A program made the position numbers and the translations under genes. This document shows positions 25,371 to 34,541 of a stretch of DNA of 42,742 nucleotides, in pieces. The first letter of the stretch is position 1, and each line of letters opens with the position of its first letter. The DNA is from Gammaproteobacteria bacterium (lineage in GTDB: Bacteria; Pseudomonadota; Gammaproteobacteria; Eutrophobiales; Eutrophobiaceae), in contig JANQNX010000011.1 in NCBI GenBank assembly GCA_028279365.1, positions 80,118-122,859 on the forward strand, given 5' to 3'. The notes under the pieces are model-generated. The model was not told the DNA's origin, made no database searches, and was given only the letters and a program-made list of their open reading frames with translations.

Positions 25371-27803
25371 TTATCCAGACTCCTTGGTTAATAAACGCGT
25401 GGCGTTTAATACCACGACCAGTGAACTTAATGACATGCCCAGCGCTGCCATCCACGGTGCAAGAAAACCGGCAATCGCAAATGGTAACGCGACGATATTA
25501 TAGGCAATGGCCCAGGCAAAATTTGTTTTTATGGTGAAATTTGTTCGTTTACCAATGTTAAGCAAGGTGATCATTGAACCGATATTATGATTGAGCAGCA
25601 GCAAATCAGCATTGAGTTTGGTTAAATCACTGGCTTCTGTCATGGCAATCGCAACATCGGCTTCGGCAAATGCCGGTGCATCATTAATACCGTCACCAAC
25701 GATACAAACGCGCTTGCCTTCGCATTGCAGTGCGGCGATATGTTGCTGTTTTTCATCAGGCTTAAGTTCAGCTCTTGCATCCTTGATGCCCAGGGAAACT
25801 GCGCAATGTTCGACTGCGAGTTGATGGTCGCCGCTCATCAATATAATGTCTTTATCGTCAGATTTCAGCGTATCGATTAATTGCTGACTATTTTCGCGCA
25901 GCGGGTCGCTGAAAAATAATGACGCCACTACCTGGCTATCCTTTGCCAGAATAATTTGTCGTAAAGTAGGGTCATATTCGTCTGTATTACCCACTTTCAG
26001 TTTGCAATGTTCCTCAATGAAACTACGGGTACCAATATACCATTTCGTCTGATCAATGTTGCCCGAGATCCCTTGCCCGGGATAATTAATGATTTGTTCT
26101 GCCATTGCCTGTGTTTCGGATCCTACTACTTTTAAGATTGCCCTCGCGATAGGGTGTTCTGATGCAGCTTCAAGTTGAGCCGCGACGCCTAAGACAAAAG
26201 TCTCGTTGAGATCAGGTTGGTGCAACGCGACTTTCTTCAGTTCCAATTTGCCTTTGGTTAAGGTGCCGGTCTTATCAAACACGAAACAATTGCATTGATT
26301 CAGTTTTTCCAGTCCATCCTGATTGATTAACGCAATACCTCGTTGCATCAGTGTGGTGGCCGCGCACGACATTGCCGTTGGCATCGCTAATGACAGTGCA
26401 CAGGGGCAGGTCACGACTAAGACTGCGACGGTAATGGGCAGCCATTGTGAAGGGTCAGTCTGATACCAATAAAAGGCGACTGCCGCAGCGATGAGCAAGA
26501 TGGCGCAGATAAATATTGAGACCAGCTTATCAGCCAGCATGACACTTTTTGTTCGGCAGGACCCAGACTTATTGATGAGTTCGGCAATGCCGGAAAGAAA
26601 GGTTTGCTCCCCCGTTTTGGTGACTAATAGGGTGAGAGGCGATTCAATATTAACGCTACCCCCAATGACGTTGCTACCGGGGCGTTTCGCCTCAGGTAAG
26701 CTTTCGCCAGTAAGTATTGATTCGTCCACAGTCGACTCACCGGCGATGACATTGCCATCGATTGGAATCACTTCGCCCGGTTTCACCAACACGTGTTCAT
26801 TAATCGCCAGTGACTGAATGGCGACAGTTTCCTGTTTGTTATCCTCGGTTAATCTTGTGGCATAGGGGGGCAGGCTTGAGGTGACTTTATCGAGGTAGGA
26901 GACCGATCGTTTTCGACTCATGAATTCAAAATAGCGGCCGCCGAGAATAAAAAAAATAAACATGACAATCGAATCGTAGTAAACATGATTGTCTGGATTA
27001 AATGCTGTTGCCCACAGGCTGCCTATGAATGCTATTGATAAGCCCAATGCGATGGGGATATCCATGCCAGGATGTCGCTGCATGATATCTCGCCAGGCAC
27101 CGGCAAATAATATTTTTCCGGAAAAGAGTAGCACTGGGAGGGTAAGTAACAGGCTAATCCAGTAGAAAAAGCGCTTATAGGTTTCATCAATACCGGAATA
27201 GTGGCCAAAATATAATGCGATCGAGATCATCATTACCTGCATGCCAAATAAGCCGGCGATGCCGATGCGTAACAACTGTTTTTTACGTTCTTTGTCGAAC
27301 ACCGATTCGCGCTGTTCATGATTGTAGGGAGTACCCTGATAGCCAAGTTCCAGAATCATGGAAAGAATGGCGGTTAGTGATGTGTTGTTATTGTTCCACT
27401 GCACATGACAGCGCTGGGTAGAGTAATTCACATTGATATCAACAATGCCTTCGGTACGTCCCAGGCGCGTTTCGATCAGCCAGGTGCAGGCCGGACAGTT
27501 GATCCCCTCAATAATAAGATCCGTTTGTCTGGTATCGTGATCAATCTCTTTAACAAACCCGGACTGTACTTGGGGAAGGTCATAGACCGATAGTTTCTCC
27601 AACTCTTCAGGGATTAATGAAGTGGGTTTGTCAGCCAGTTCGGTTCGATGCCGATAGTAGTCCAATAGCCCGAATTCCACGATTTCATTAGCCACGGCTT
27701 CGCAACCGGGACAGCACATGGGTTGTTTGATTCCGTCTATTTCAACAGTCAAATTCAGGTTTGCGGGGACTTCTTCACCGCAATGGAAGCAAGATTCTGG
27801 CAT
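25371..27803 (-). CDS. ccoI: Copper-translocating P1B-type ATPase CcoI
   Basis: The product (about 810 residues from the ATG at 27803, MPESCFHCGEEVP; an upstream in-frame start at 27839 is less likely) has an N-terminal cysteine-rich region (CFHCGEE, CCPGCEAV), a heavy-metal-associated domain with CPAC in INCPACTWLIE, eight membrane helices, the ion-binding CPC motif (TCPCALSLAMPTAMSC), DKTGTLTKG for phosphorylation and GDGINDAPAFAEADVA. This is CcoI/FixI, the slow exporter that supplies copper to the CuB site of cbb3 oxidase. It is followed by ccoS and faces the FNR box at 27864. Confidence 0.94.
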   Translation of the reverse strand: MPESCFHCGEEVPANLNLTVEIDGIKQPMCCPGCEAVANEIVEFGLLDYYRHRTELADKPTSLIPEELEKLSVYDLPQVQSGFVKEIDHDTRQTDLIIEGINCPACTWLIETRLGRTEGIVDINVNYSTQRCHVQWNNNNTSLTAILSMILELGYQGTPYNHEQRESVFDKERKKQLLRIGIAGLFGMQVMMISIALYFGHYSGIDETYKRFFYWISLLLTLPVLLFSGKILFAGAWRDIMQRHPGMDIPIALGLSIAFIGSLWATAFNPDNHVYYDSIVMFIFFILGGRYFEFMSRKRSVSYLDKVTSSLPPYATRLTEDNKQETVAIQSLAINEHVLVKPGEVIPIDGNVIAGESTVDESILTGESLPEAKRPGSNVIGGSVNIESPLTLLVTKTGEQTFLSGIAELINKSGSCRTKSVMLADKLVSIFICAILLIAAAVAFYWYQTDPSQWLPITVAVLVVTCPCALSLAMPTAMSCAATTLMQRGIALINQDGLEKLNQCNCFVFDKTGTLTKGKLELKKVALHQPDLNETFVLGVAAQLEAASEHPIARAILKVVGSETQAMAEQIINYPGQGISGNIDQTKWYIGTRSFIEEHCKLKVGNTDEYDPTLRQIILAKDSQVVASLFFSDPLRENSQQLIDTLKSDDKDIILMSGDHQLAVEHCAVSLGIKDARAELKPDEKQQHIAALQCEGKRVCIVGDGINDAPAFAEADVAIAMTEASDLTKLNADLLLLNHNIGSMITLLNIGKRTNFTIKTNFAWAIAYNIVALPFAIAGFLAPWMAALGMSLSSLVVVLNATRLLTKESG

Positions 27804-27863
27804 AGCGCATTCTATCCAAGATCTAAAATGATAAAACAAATTTATGTTGCAATGCGCAATTAA

Positions 27864-27877
27864 TTGATCCAGATCAA
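27864..27877. promoter_or_regulatory. FNR/Anr box (perfect)
   Basis: TTGATCCAGATCAA matches TTGAT-N4-ATCAA exactly. It lies 60 bases from the ccoI start (minus) and 65 bases from the DUF6455 gene (plus). With a centre at -41.5, a plus-strand start near 27912 would put a -10 around TTAACAAT (27898-27905). It can serve both directions. Confidence 0.82.
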
Positions 27878-27942
27878 TTTTCTCTTTTCTTTCTTATTTA
27901 ACAATGCTTTCAAGAATAAATAGACCCAAAGAGGATTGAATC

Positions 27943-28296
27943 ATGAGTATTTTTGCAATAGCTATTATTGCCACATTGGCAATTAGTTTAATGACCATTT
28001 TAGTGAAGCTGGTATTGGCCGTTCATAATAATGTAGAGACAGCAGAATTAGTCAGAAATAATGTACTCGAGCGTGTCGATGACCTGCTATATGGCAAGAT
28101 GCTGGAAAAGCGCGGCATTGATAAATTCAGTTACACCCATAAAGTACCGCTGGTTGAGATTGAGCAAGAAATAAAACGTTGCCAGGAATGTAAACAAGTT
28201 GTTGCGTGCAGTGATGCACTCAGTCGTGATAGCGAACAGGTCATGACATTCTGTCCGAATAATACATCGATATCACAGCATCAAGCTGTTGCATAA
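27943..28296 (+). CDS. Membrane-anchored DUF6455-like protein with CX2CX5C motif
   Basis: The 117-residue protein has one N-terminal membrane helix (about 2-26), an amphipathic stretch, and a C-terminal cysteine domain: C80-x2-C83-x5-C89 (RCQECKQVVAC) and C104 in TFCPN. The C...FCPN pattern resembles DUF6455. Four cysteines could bind iron-sulfur or zinc; C80-C89 has the same CX2CX5C spacing as FNR's cluster motif, although the proteins are otherwise unrelated. It is the first gene after the FNR box, followed by ompW, so low-oxygen induction is likely. Function unknown. Confidence 0.7.
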   Translation: MSIFAIAIIATLAISLMTILVKLVLAVHNNVETAELVRNNVLERVDDLLYGKMLEKRGIDKFSYTHKVPLVEIEQEIKRCQECKQVVACSDALSRDSEQVMTFCPNNTSISQHQAVA

Positions 28297-28346
28297 AAAA
28301 ATAAAGTTATCGCATAATAACCGTTGTTAGTTGGAGGAGAGTAATA

Positions 28347-29072
28347 ATGAAGTATAAAAGCATAAAATTAGGACTATTAACCGCAATGGGCAGCATTATA
28401 CTGATGTTGTCATTATCTCAAACAGCAATCGCTGCCGGTGAAAAATGGAAAATACGTGCTCGTGGGATAGGTATTGTGCCTGCAGATGATAGTGGCACAG
28501 TTTTCCTGAACGGAAACACAGGGCAAGGCGCCGGTGTTGAAGTCGACGCAGCAGTTATGCCGGAAGTAGACATTACCTACATGATCACACCTCACTGGGG
28601 CGTTGAAGCAATTGCTAGTATGGCAAATCATGATGTGAATATTGATGGAACCCCGACAGGTACTCTGGCCGCAGTAGGAGGTAATGGAACCAAGCTATTT
28701 GATACTTGGGTGTTGCCACCTACAGTGACATTGCAGTACCACTTCATGCCCGAGGGCAACATTCGTCCATATGTTGGTGTGGGTGTTAACTACACAGCGA
28801 CGCTGTTTGATGACGCAACAGATGGTCTTGAAACAGCAGTTGGTGGACCAGTAGATGTATCCAGCAGTAACAGCTGGGGCTGGGCGCTACAGGCTGGTAT
28901 TGATTATGAAATCAATGATAAGTGGTTTTTTAATGCTGATATGAAGTATATCGACATTGATACTACAGCCAGAATCAACGTAGTCGGCGGCGCATTGGCT
29001 GGAAACGGTTTCAATGTTGATGTTGATGTCAATCCGTTTGTACTAGGTTTGGGTGTTGGCTATCGTTTCTAG
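28347..29072 (+). CDS. ompW: OmpW-family outer membrane protein
   Basis: The 241-residue protein has a signal peptide (about 1-30, AIAA before GEKW), then the OmpW pattern: KIRARGIGIVPADDSG, PEVDITYMITPHWGVEAIAS, LPPTVTLQYHFMPEGNIRPYVGVGVNYT, and a C-terminal strand ending GVGYRF with the terminal phenylalanine used by the BAM machinery. OmpW forms an eight-stranded barrel for small hydrophobic molecules and is under FNR control in enteric bacteria, which fits its place behind an FNR box. A GGAGG ribosome site precedes the ATG and a terminator-like hairpin follows. Confidence 0.93.
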   Translation: MKYKSIKLGLLTAMGSIILMLSLSQTAIAAGEKWKIRARGIGIVPADDSGTVFLNGNTGQGAGVEVDAAVMPEVDITYMITPHWGVEAIASMANHDVNIDGTPTGTLAAVGGNGTKLFDTWVLPPTVTLQYHFMPEGNIRPYVGVGVNYTATLFDDATDGLETAVGGPVDVSSSNSWGWALQAGIDYEINDKWFFNADMKYIDIDTTARINVVGGALAGNGFNVDVDVNPFVLGLGVGYRF

Positions 29073-29097
29073 AGTTAAATATTCATGAGGTTTAATA

Positions 29098-29138
29098 GGC
29101 TTAATACCTGAGTTTGATGCCTAGGTATTTTGCCTTTT
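29098..29138 (+). terminator. Terminator-like hairpin after ompW
   Basis: GGC-TT-AATACCT (29098-29109) pairs with AGGTATT-TT-GCC (29123-29134) with a small internal T/T loop, followed by TTTT. It separates ompW from the ccoN promoter region. Confidence 0.6.
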
Positions 29139-29148
29139 GAACTATCTT

Positions 29149-29162
29149 ATAATCGAGATTAT
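29149..29162. promoter_or_regulatory. Palindrome ATAATC-GA-GATTAT in the ccoN promoter region
   Basis: A perfect 6-bp inverted repeat with a 2-base centre lies 57 bases upstream of the ccoN start. Its sequence does not match an FNR box. It overlaps a TATAAT-like segment (29148-29153) and could be a binding site for another regulator. Confidence 0.35.
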
Positions 29163-29219
29163 GATTAGAAAAAAAATAACCTTGTCGATGTAAGTTTGTT
29201 AAAGTTGGGAGCGAGAAGC

Positions 29220-30641
29220 ATGTCTGATAGCAGCACGTATAATTATAAGGTTGTTCGGCAATTCGCCATTATGACCATCGTCTGGGGCATTGTTGGTATG
29301 CTGGTGGGGGTTGTCATCGCAGCACAATTAGCATGGCCTGCATTAAATTTTGATCTCCCCTGGATCACATTTGGTCGGCTCAGACCATTACATACCAATG
29401 CTGTTATCTTTGCCTTCGGTGGTTCCGCGTTGTTTGCGACTTCTTACTATGTTGTGCAACGAACCTGTCATGTGCGTTTGTTCAATGACAAGCTTGCCTC
29501 ATTTACGTTTTGGGGTTGGCAAACAATCATTGTGCTGGCTGCTATCACATTACCGTTAGGTATCACGACTTCAAAAGAATATGCTGAACTCGAATGGCCG
29601 ATTGATATTTTAATCGCGGTTGTTTGGGTGGCGTATGCAATTGTGTTCTTTGGCACTATCGTGATGCGAAAAGTTAAGCATATTTACGTTGCTAACTGGT
29701 TTTTTGCTGCGTTTATTATCACGGTCGCGGTATTACATATTGTCAATAGCATGGCACTTCCTGTTGGGTTAACAAAATCCTATTCTGCTTATGCCGGTGT
29801 TCAGGATGCGATGGTGCAATGGTGGTATGGGCATAACGCGGTTGGCTTTTTTCTGACAGCGGGCTTTCTCGGTATGATGTATTACTTCGTGCCTAAGCAG
29901 GCTAACCGACCGGTATTCTCTTATCGATTGTCGATTGTGCATTTCTGGGCGCTGACCTTTACCTATATCTGGGCTGGCCCTCACCATCTTCATTACTCAG
30001 CACTACCTGATTGGGCTCAGTCCTTGGGTATGGTGATGTCAATCATTCTATTGGCACCTTCATGGGGCGGCATGATTAACGGTATTATGACCTTGTCAGG
30101 TGCATGGCATAAGTTAAGAACGGATCCAGTGTTACGCTTATTAATCGTATCCTTGTCATTCTATGGCATGTCGACCTTTGAAGGCCCGATGATGTCGATT
30201 AAAACAGTTAACGCATTGTCACACTTCACTGACTGGACTATCGGTCACGTGCATTCTGGTGCTTTGGGTTGGGTCGCATTTATTAGTCTGGGCTGTATGT
30301 ACTATCTCATCCCGCGTTTGTACGGTCGTGAGATATACAGCACCAAGTTGATCGAAGTGCATTTCTGGGTCTCCACGCTGGGCATCGTACTTTACATCGT
30401 TGCGATGTGGGTCGCTGGTATCATGCAAGGCTTAATGTGGCGTGCAGTAAATGATGATGGCACTTTGACTTACAGCTTTGTTGAGTCAGTTGAGGCCATG
30501 CATCCATTTTATATTATTCGTTTTCTTGGTGGCCTGTTGTTCCTGGTCGGGACATTGGTAATGGCTTATAACCTCTGGAAGACAGTGGCGGGAAGTAAAC
30601 CTGTGACTGCTGCGATTCCAGCACCCGTTGGCGCACATTAA
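29220..30641 (+). CDS. ccoN: cbb3-type cytochrome c oxidase subunit I
   Basis: The 473-residue protein (ATG at 29220, GGGAG about 10 bases upstream; an in-frame start 8 codons earlier is unlikely) has about twelve membrane helices and the CcoN signatures: [20 protein letters not shown] (heme b ligand), [18 protein letters not shown] (CuB histidine region), [17 protein letters not shown] and [17 protein letters not shown]. It holds the heme b and the heme b3-CuB oxygen-reduction site of this high-affinity oxidase. It opens the ccoNOQP operon. Confidence 0.97.
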   Translation: MSDSSTYNYKVVRQFAIMTIVWGIVGMLVGVVIAAQLAWPALNFDLPWITFGRLRPLHTNAVIFAFGGSALFATSYYVVQRTCHVRLFNDKLASFTFWGWQTIIVLAAITLPLGITTSKEYAELEWPIDILIAVVWVAYAIVFFGTIVMRKVKHIYVANWFFAAFIITVAVLHIVNSMALPVGLTKSYSAYAGVQDAMVQWWYGHNAVGFFLTAGFLGMMYYFVPKQANRPVFSYRLSIVHFWALTFTYIWAGPHHLHYSALPDWAQSLGMVMSIILLAPSWGGMINGIMTLSGAWHKLRTDPVLRLLIVSLSFYGMSTFEGPMMSIKTVNALSHFTDWTIGHVHSGALGWVAFISLGCMYYLIPRLYGREIYSTKLIEVHFWVSTLGIVLYIVAMWVAGIMQGLMWRAVNDDGTLTYSFVESVEAMHPFYIIRFLGGLLFLVGTLVMAYNLWKTVAGSKPVTAAIPAPVGAH

Positions 30642-30651
30642 GGAGACTGTC

Positions 30652-31266
30652 ATGGCTTTTAATCATACGATTATTGAGAAGAACATCGGCTTGATGATGA
30701 TCCTGATTGTGTTGACCATCAGTGTGGGTGCAGTGGTGCAAATCATACCGCTGTTTTTTATGAAATCCACCACACAACCGGTTGAGGGTTTGAAACCTTA
30801 TTCCGCATTGCAGCTTTCTGGTCGTGATGTCTATATCCGGGAAGGTTGTTATGTCTGTCACTCTCAAATGATTCGACCTTTCCGTGCAGAGGTAGAGCGT
30901 TATGGCCACTATTCTTTGGCCGGAGAGTTTGTCTACGACCGACCATTTCAGTGGGGGTCAAAACGTACCGGTCCGGATTTACACCGTGTCGGTGGTCGCT
31001 ACAGCGACGAGTGGCATCGCGTGCACTTGATCAATCCGCGTGATGTGGTACCTGAATCGATTATGCCGGGCTATCCCTGGTTGCAGACTGCGGAACTTGA
31101 TACCGGTAACATCGAGAAAAAGATGAAGACTTTGAGAACGCTGGGCGCGCCTTATAGCGACGAAGAGATTGCCGCTGCTCCCGCGAGTATCGAAGGTAAA
31201 ACCGAGATGGATGCCGTCATTGCTTATTTGCAAGGGCTTGGCACTGCCGTCAAGACCAGACGTTAG
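30652..31266 (+). CDS. ccoO: cbb3 oxidase subunit II, monoheme cytochrome c
   Basis: The 204-residue protein has one N-terminal membrane helix (about 12-35) and a single CXXCH heme-c site ([15 protein letters not shown]), with [18 protein letters not shown] and a late methionine region ([10 protein letters not shown]) giving the axial ligand. The ATG at 30652 follows AAGGAG; a frame start 8 codons upstream would overlap ccoN. It passes electrons from CcoP to CcoN. Confidence 0.96.
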   Translation: MAFNHTIIEKNIGLMMILIVLTISVGAVVQIIPLFFMKSTTQPVEGLKPYSALQLSGRDVYIREGCYVCHSQMIRPFRAEVERYGHYSLAGEFVYDRPFQWGSKRTGPDLHRVGGRYSDEWHRVHLINPRDVVPESIMPGYPWLQTAELDTGNIEKKMKTLRTLGAPYSDEEIAAAPASIEGKTEMDAVIAYLQGLGTAVKTRR

Positions 31267-31275
31267 GAGATAAAG

Positions 31276-31443
31276 ATGAGCGCATTATTTTCTGCCTGGA
31301 CGGTATTTGTCGCATTAATCTTTTTTGGCATTGTCGTGTGGGTGTTAAGAACAGATAAAGCGGAATTTGATGAGGCCGCGCAAATTCCATTTAACGAAGA
31401 AGAGCAACCTGGCTCAATTTTGAAGGAGGAAAATCATGGCTGA
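31276..31443 (+). CDS. ccoQ: cbb3 oxidase small subunit CcoQ
   Basis: The 55-residue product is one membrane helix (FSAWTVFVALIFFGIVVWVL) and an acidic tail (EFDEAAQIPFNEEEQ), as usual for CcoQ. It starts at an ATG behind AGGAGA, 9 bases after ccoO, and its end overlaps the ccoP start by 8 bases. It stabilises the CcoP interaction in other bacteria. Confidence 0.92.
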   Translation: MSALFSAWTVFVALIFFGIVVWVLRTDKAEFDEAAQIPFNEEEQPGSILKEENHG

Positions 31444-32344
31444 TTTTACAAGTAATATCTGGTCATGGTTTATCGCGTTAACGACCATTGCCAGTGTTAT
31501 TGCATTGTTCTGGCTGGTGTTCGTGCTTTCAACCAGTAAGAAGCCAACTAATAGTGATGGCGAGGTTGAGACCATGGGCCATGTATGGGATGACAACCTT
31601 GAGGAATATAATAATCCGTTACCTCGTTGGTGGTTATATCTTTTTGTTGGCACGCTGGTTTGGGGCGTTGGGTATCTCATTTATTACCCTGGTTTAGGTG
31701 CGTATGCCGGTGTTGGTGAATGGAGTCAGGCTGGTCAGTATGAAGAGGAAAAGCAGACAGCCGAAGCGAAATATGGCCCAATCTATGAAAAATTTCAGGC
31801 AATGGATGTTAAGCAGTTGGCCAGTAATGATGAAGCATTAAAGATTGGCGAGAGTCTTTACTCCAGCTATTGCACGACTTGTCATGGTTCTGATGCGCGT
31901 GGTGCTCGAGGTTTTCCAAATCTGCGTGACAATGATTGGCTTTATGGTGGTGAACCTGAAAATATCAAGACAACATTGCTTAATGGTCGGCAGGGAGCGA
32001 TGCCTGCATGGAGTGAAATTCTCAATAGTGATGAAATTTTTAATGTTACCAGCTATGTTGAACAGTTAGCAGGACGCGAAGTCGATAATAAACATGCGTC
32101 ATTAGGCAAACAGCTTTACGCGACAAACTGTGCAATGTGTCACGGTGCAGAAGGTAAAGGTAACCCGATGTTCGGTGCGCCAAACCTGACTGACGATATT
32201 TGGTTATATGGTGGTTCGCAAAAGAAAATTACGGAGTCGATTGTTGGTGGGCGTAATGGAAACATGCCTGCACATAAAGAATTCTTGGGTGAAGCCAAGA
32301 TTCATTTGCTGACAGCCTATATCTATAGTCTATCGAACGAGTAG
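31436..32344 (+). CDS. ccoP: cbb3 oxidase subunit III, diheme cytochrome c
   Basis: The 302-residue protein has two membrane helices (about 10-30 and 62-82, WWLYLFVGTLVWGVGYLIYY) and two cytochrome-c domains with CXXCH sites CTTCHG and CAMCHG. DNDWLYGG and DDIWLYGGS are the typical repeated segments of CcoP. It takes electrons from soluble cytochrome c. AAGGAGG stands before the ATG, within the ccoQ end. Confidence 0.97.
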   Translation: MADFTSNIWSWFIALTTIASVIALFWLVFVLSTSKKPTNSDGEVETMGHVWDDNLEEYNNPLPRWWLYLFVGTLVWGVGYLIYYPGLGAYAGVGEWSQAGQYEEEKQTAEAKYGPIYEKFQAMDVKQLASNDEALKIGESLYSSYCTTCHGSDARGARGFPNLRDNDWLYGGEPENIKTTLLNGRQGAMPAWSEILNSDEIFNVTSYVEQLAGREVDNKHASLGKQLYATNCAMCHGAEGKGNPMFGAPNLTDDIWLYGGSQKKITESIVGGRNGNMPAHKEFLGEAKIHLLTAYIYSLSNE

Positions 32345-32347
32345 TGG

Positions 32348-32638
32348 ATGGAAATTATCGCCCGCATCGGCAATACCCCGCTTTTTTATCGGGTCTTGTC
32401 GGTGATGTGGTTGTCTTTTCTGATGGCGGGTGTCGCCACTGGTGCGTTCTTTTCGGCGATTGATCCGATTGAGTTGAAGTATTGCGTTGATTTTCCTGAG
32501 GTCAGTCGTACCGCGGCTTATTCAATTGGTTTTTTTCTATTTTGGTTGCTTACCGCTTCATCCAGTTTATTGAGTGTGTTTTTTCTTTATCCAACCAAAC
32601 AGAAAGCCAACGACGAAAAAACTGACGATCAAGCTTAG
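32348..32638 (+). CDS. Small two-helix membrane protein in the cco operon
   Basis: The 96-residue protein has two membrane helices (about 17-38 and 58-82) and a charged hydrophilic tail. Between the helices lies AIDPIELKYCVDFPEVSRTA with a single cysteine. It sits 3 bases after ccoP and 11 before ccoG, so it belongs to the operon. I recognise no characterised family; an accessory role in cbb3 assembly or stability is inferred from position only. Confidence 0.75.
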   Translation: MEIIARIGNTPLFYRVLSVMWLSFLMAGVATGAFFSAIDPIELKYCVDFPEVSRTAAYSIGFFLFWLLTASSSLLSVFFLYPTKQKANDEKTDDQA

Positions 32639-32649
32639 TTCAGAATTAC

Positions 32650-34068
32650 ATGAGTACCCAACAGACCCAGTCGCCTGCCGGTTCAACAACGCCTGATGCC
32701 GTTGAACAGTCACTCTATGAGCAGCGTGCAAAAATATACCCGCGAAAAGTTAAAGGCGTCTTTGCCGCATTAAGGAAATCCGGCGGTGCGGCACTGCTTG
32801 CACTTTATTTTGTCTTGCCCTGGTTCGATTTAAACGGTACACAAATCGTCTTATTCGATCTGCCAGCAAGAAAATTTCATGTGTTCTGGTTTACTTTCTG
32901 GCCGCAGGATTTTTTATATCTTGCTTTCATTTTGATATTGGCGGCATTTGGTCTATTCTTCTTTACTGCATTGGCCGGTCGGGTTTGGTGTGGTTTTACC
33001 TGTCCGCAAACCGTGTGGACGGAATGGTATCTGTGGGTTGAACGCTCGCTGGAGGGCACACCAAACCAACAGCGTAAATTAGACAAAGCTAAATTATCGG
33101 CAAAAAAAGTCTGGCTAAAATTCATCAAGCATACAATATGGATCGCCATTGCAGCTTATACTGCATTCACCTTTGTTGCTTACTTTACCCCTGCAAAAGA
33201 GTTAACACGCGAAATAATGACATTCACGTTGGGTAACTGGGAAGCATTCTGGATCGGGTTTTTTACACTCGCAACCTATGTGAACGCAGGCTGGATGCGT
33301 GAGCAAGTCTGTAAATACATGTGTCCGTACGCGCGTTTTCAAAGTGCCATGTTCGATAAGGACACCTTGATTATTTCTTATGATGAGAAACGGGGAGAAC
33401 CTCGTGGAGCAAGGCGCGCCGATGTACATGTTGATTACAAGCTGCAGGGCTTGGGCGACTGTATTAATTGCACAATGTGTGTGCAGGTCTGTCCGACTGG
33501 TATCGACATCCGTAATGGTTTGCAATATGAGTGTATTGGTTGCGCGGCCTGTATTGATGTTTGTGATGATGTGATGGAAAAAATGAGTTATCCAAAAGGA
33601 CTGATTCGTTACACCACGCAAAACTCCATGGATGGTAAGAAAACTCGCATCCTCCGTCCCAGGATCATTGTGTATTTTTGTTTGCTCACTTTTTTTAGCT
33701 CGTTATTCTTGTATTCGATGTCTCAGCGCAATCTGGTGGATCTGAATATTATTCGAGACAGAAATCAGCTTTACCGTGAGACGCAAGGATTAATCGAGAA
33801 CATCTACATGCTGAAATTGATCAACATGGATGAACAAACGCACGACTTCACGATTATGGTGGAGGGCATTAATGACCTGAGCTTGTTAAAAGATAAAGAG
33901 GTGATTACTGTTGATTCCGGTGCCGTGGCTGAACTACCGGTCAGGGTGCGCACTGCAGAAGATAATCTTGACGGAAGGAGCACCGAAATCTACTTTACCA
34001 TGCAGGCAAAAGATAATGCTGGACTCACGATTAAACAAAAAGCGAAATTTTTAGGGCCAATAAATTGA
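32650..34068 (+). CDS. ccoG: Cytochrome oxidase accessory protein CcoG (FixG/RdxA), ferredoxin type
   Basis: The 472-residue protein has about five membrane helices with CGFTCPQTVWTEW and CKYMCPYARFQSAMFD, a double [4Fe-4S] ferredoxin region (CINCTMCVQVCPTGIDIR and ECIGCAACIDVC), and a C-terminal Ig-like domain after the last helix. This is CcoG, a cupric reductase that prepares Cu(I) for cbb3 assembly. Its stop overlaps the ccoH start by 4 bases. Confidence 0.95.
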   Translation: MSTQQTQSPAGSTTPDAVEQSLYEQRAKIYPRKVKGVFAALRKSGGAALLALYFVLPWFDLNGTQIVLFDLPARKFHVFWFTFWPQDFLYLAFILILAAFGLFFFTALAGRVWCGFTCPQTVWTEWYLWVERSLEGTPNQQRKLDKAKLSAKKVWLKFIKHTIWIAIAAYTAFTFVAYFTPAKELTREIMTFTLGNWEAFWIGFFTLATYVNAGWMREQVCKYMCPYARFQSAMFDKDTLIISYDEKRGEPRGARRADVHVDYKLQGLGDCINCTMCVQVCPTGIDIRNGLQYECIGCAACIDVCDDVMEKMSYPKGLIRYTTQNSMDGKKTRILRPRIIVYFCLLTFFSSLFLYSMSQRNLVDLNIIRDRNQLYRETQGLIENIYMLKLINMDEQTHDFTIMVEGINDLSLLKDKEVITVDSGAVAELPVRVRTAEDNLDGRSTEIYFTMQAKDNAGLTIKQKAKFLGPIN

Positions 34069-34541
34069 ACGACGTTTCTCTGAAAGATGTTAAACCCTGG
34101 CATAAAGAAGGCTATGTCTGGTTTATCATATTTTTTCCCATGCTTGCAGTCGTGGCCGGTATTTACACGATTTACCTGGCAGTGATATCGGATGATGGAT
34201 TGGTAGTTGATGATTACTACAAGCAAGGGCTTGAAATTAATCGTACGCTGGAGCGCGACCAGCTTGCAGTGAGCCATGGTTTGGCTGCGGAAATAATGTT
34301 TAACCCGGCCATTGAAGAAGTCGTGTTGACGCTATCAGCCAATGAAGGCTTTACTTATCCTGGTGAAATCGAAGTTGCATTCCTAAATGCGACGCGATCC
34401 GGTCAGGATAAGAAAAGCCGGCTGCTTCAAACCTCACCCGGATTGTATCGAGGCAATCTGAGTGCTCTGACAAAAGGCAAGTGGTATGCGCAAATAGAAC
34501 AAGACGATTGGCGTATTACCCAAACGATTCTCATTCGTTAA
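34065..34541 (+). CDS. ccoH: cbb3 oxidase assembly protein CcoH (FixH)
   Basis: The 158-residue protein has one N-terminal membrane helix (about 17-40, GYVWFIIFFPMLAVVAGIYT) and a periplasmic beta domain with VDDYYKQGLEINRTLERDQLA, the FixH/CcoH signature. It starts with TTG overlapping the ccoG stop (TTGA), indicating coupled translation. It is required for stable CcoN/CcoP assembly in other species. It is the last gene of the cco operon. Confidence 0.92.
   Translation: MNDVSLKDVKPWHKEGYVWFIIFFPMLAVVAGIYTIYLAVISDDGLVVDDYYKQGLEINRTLERDQLAVSHGLAAEIMFNPAIEEVVLTLSANEGFTYPGEIEVAFLNATRSGQDKKSRLLQTSPGLYRGNLSALTKGKWYAQIEQDDWRITQTILIR

Noticed and set aside
30514..30909. A 131-codon minus-strand frame across the ccoN-ccoO junction
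   Set aside because: It is antisense to two well-supported oxidase genes and has no family features.
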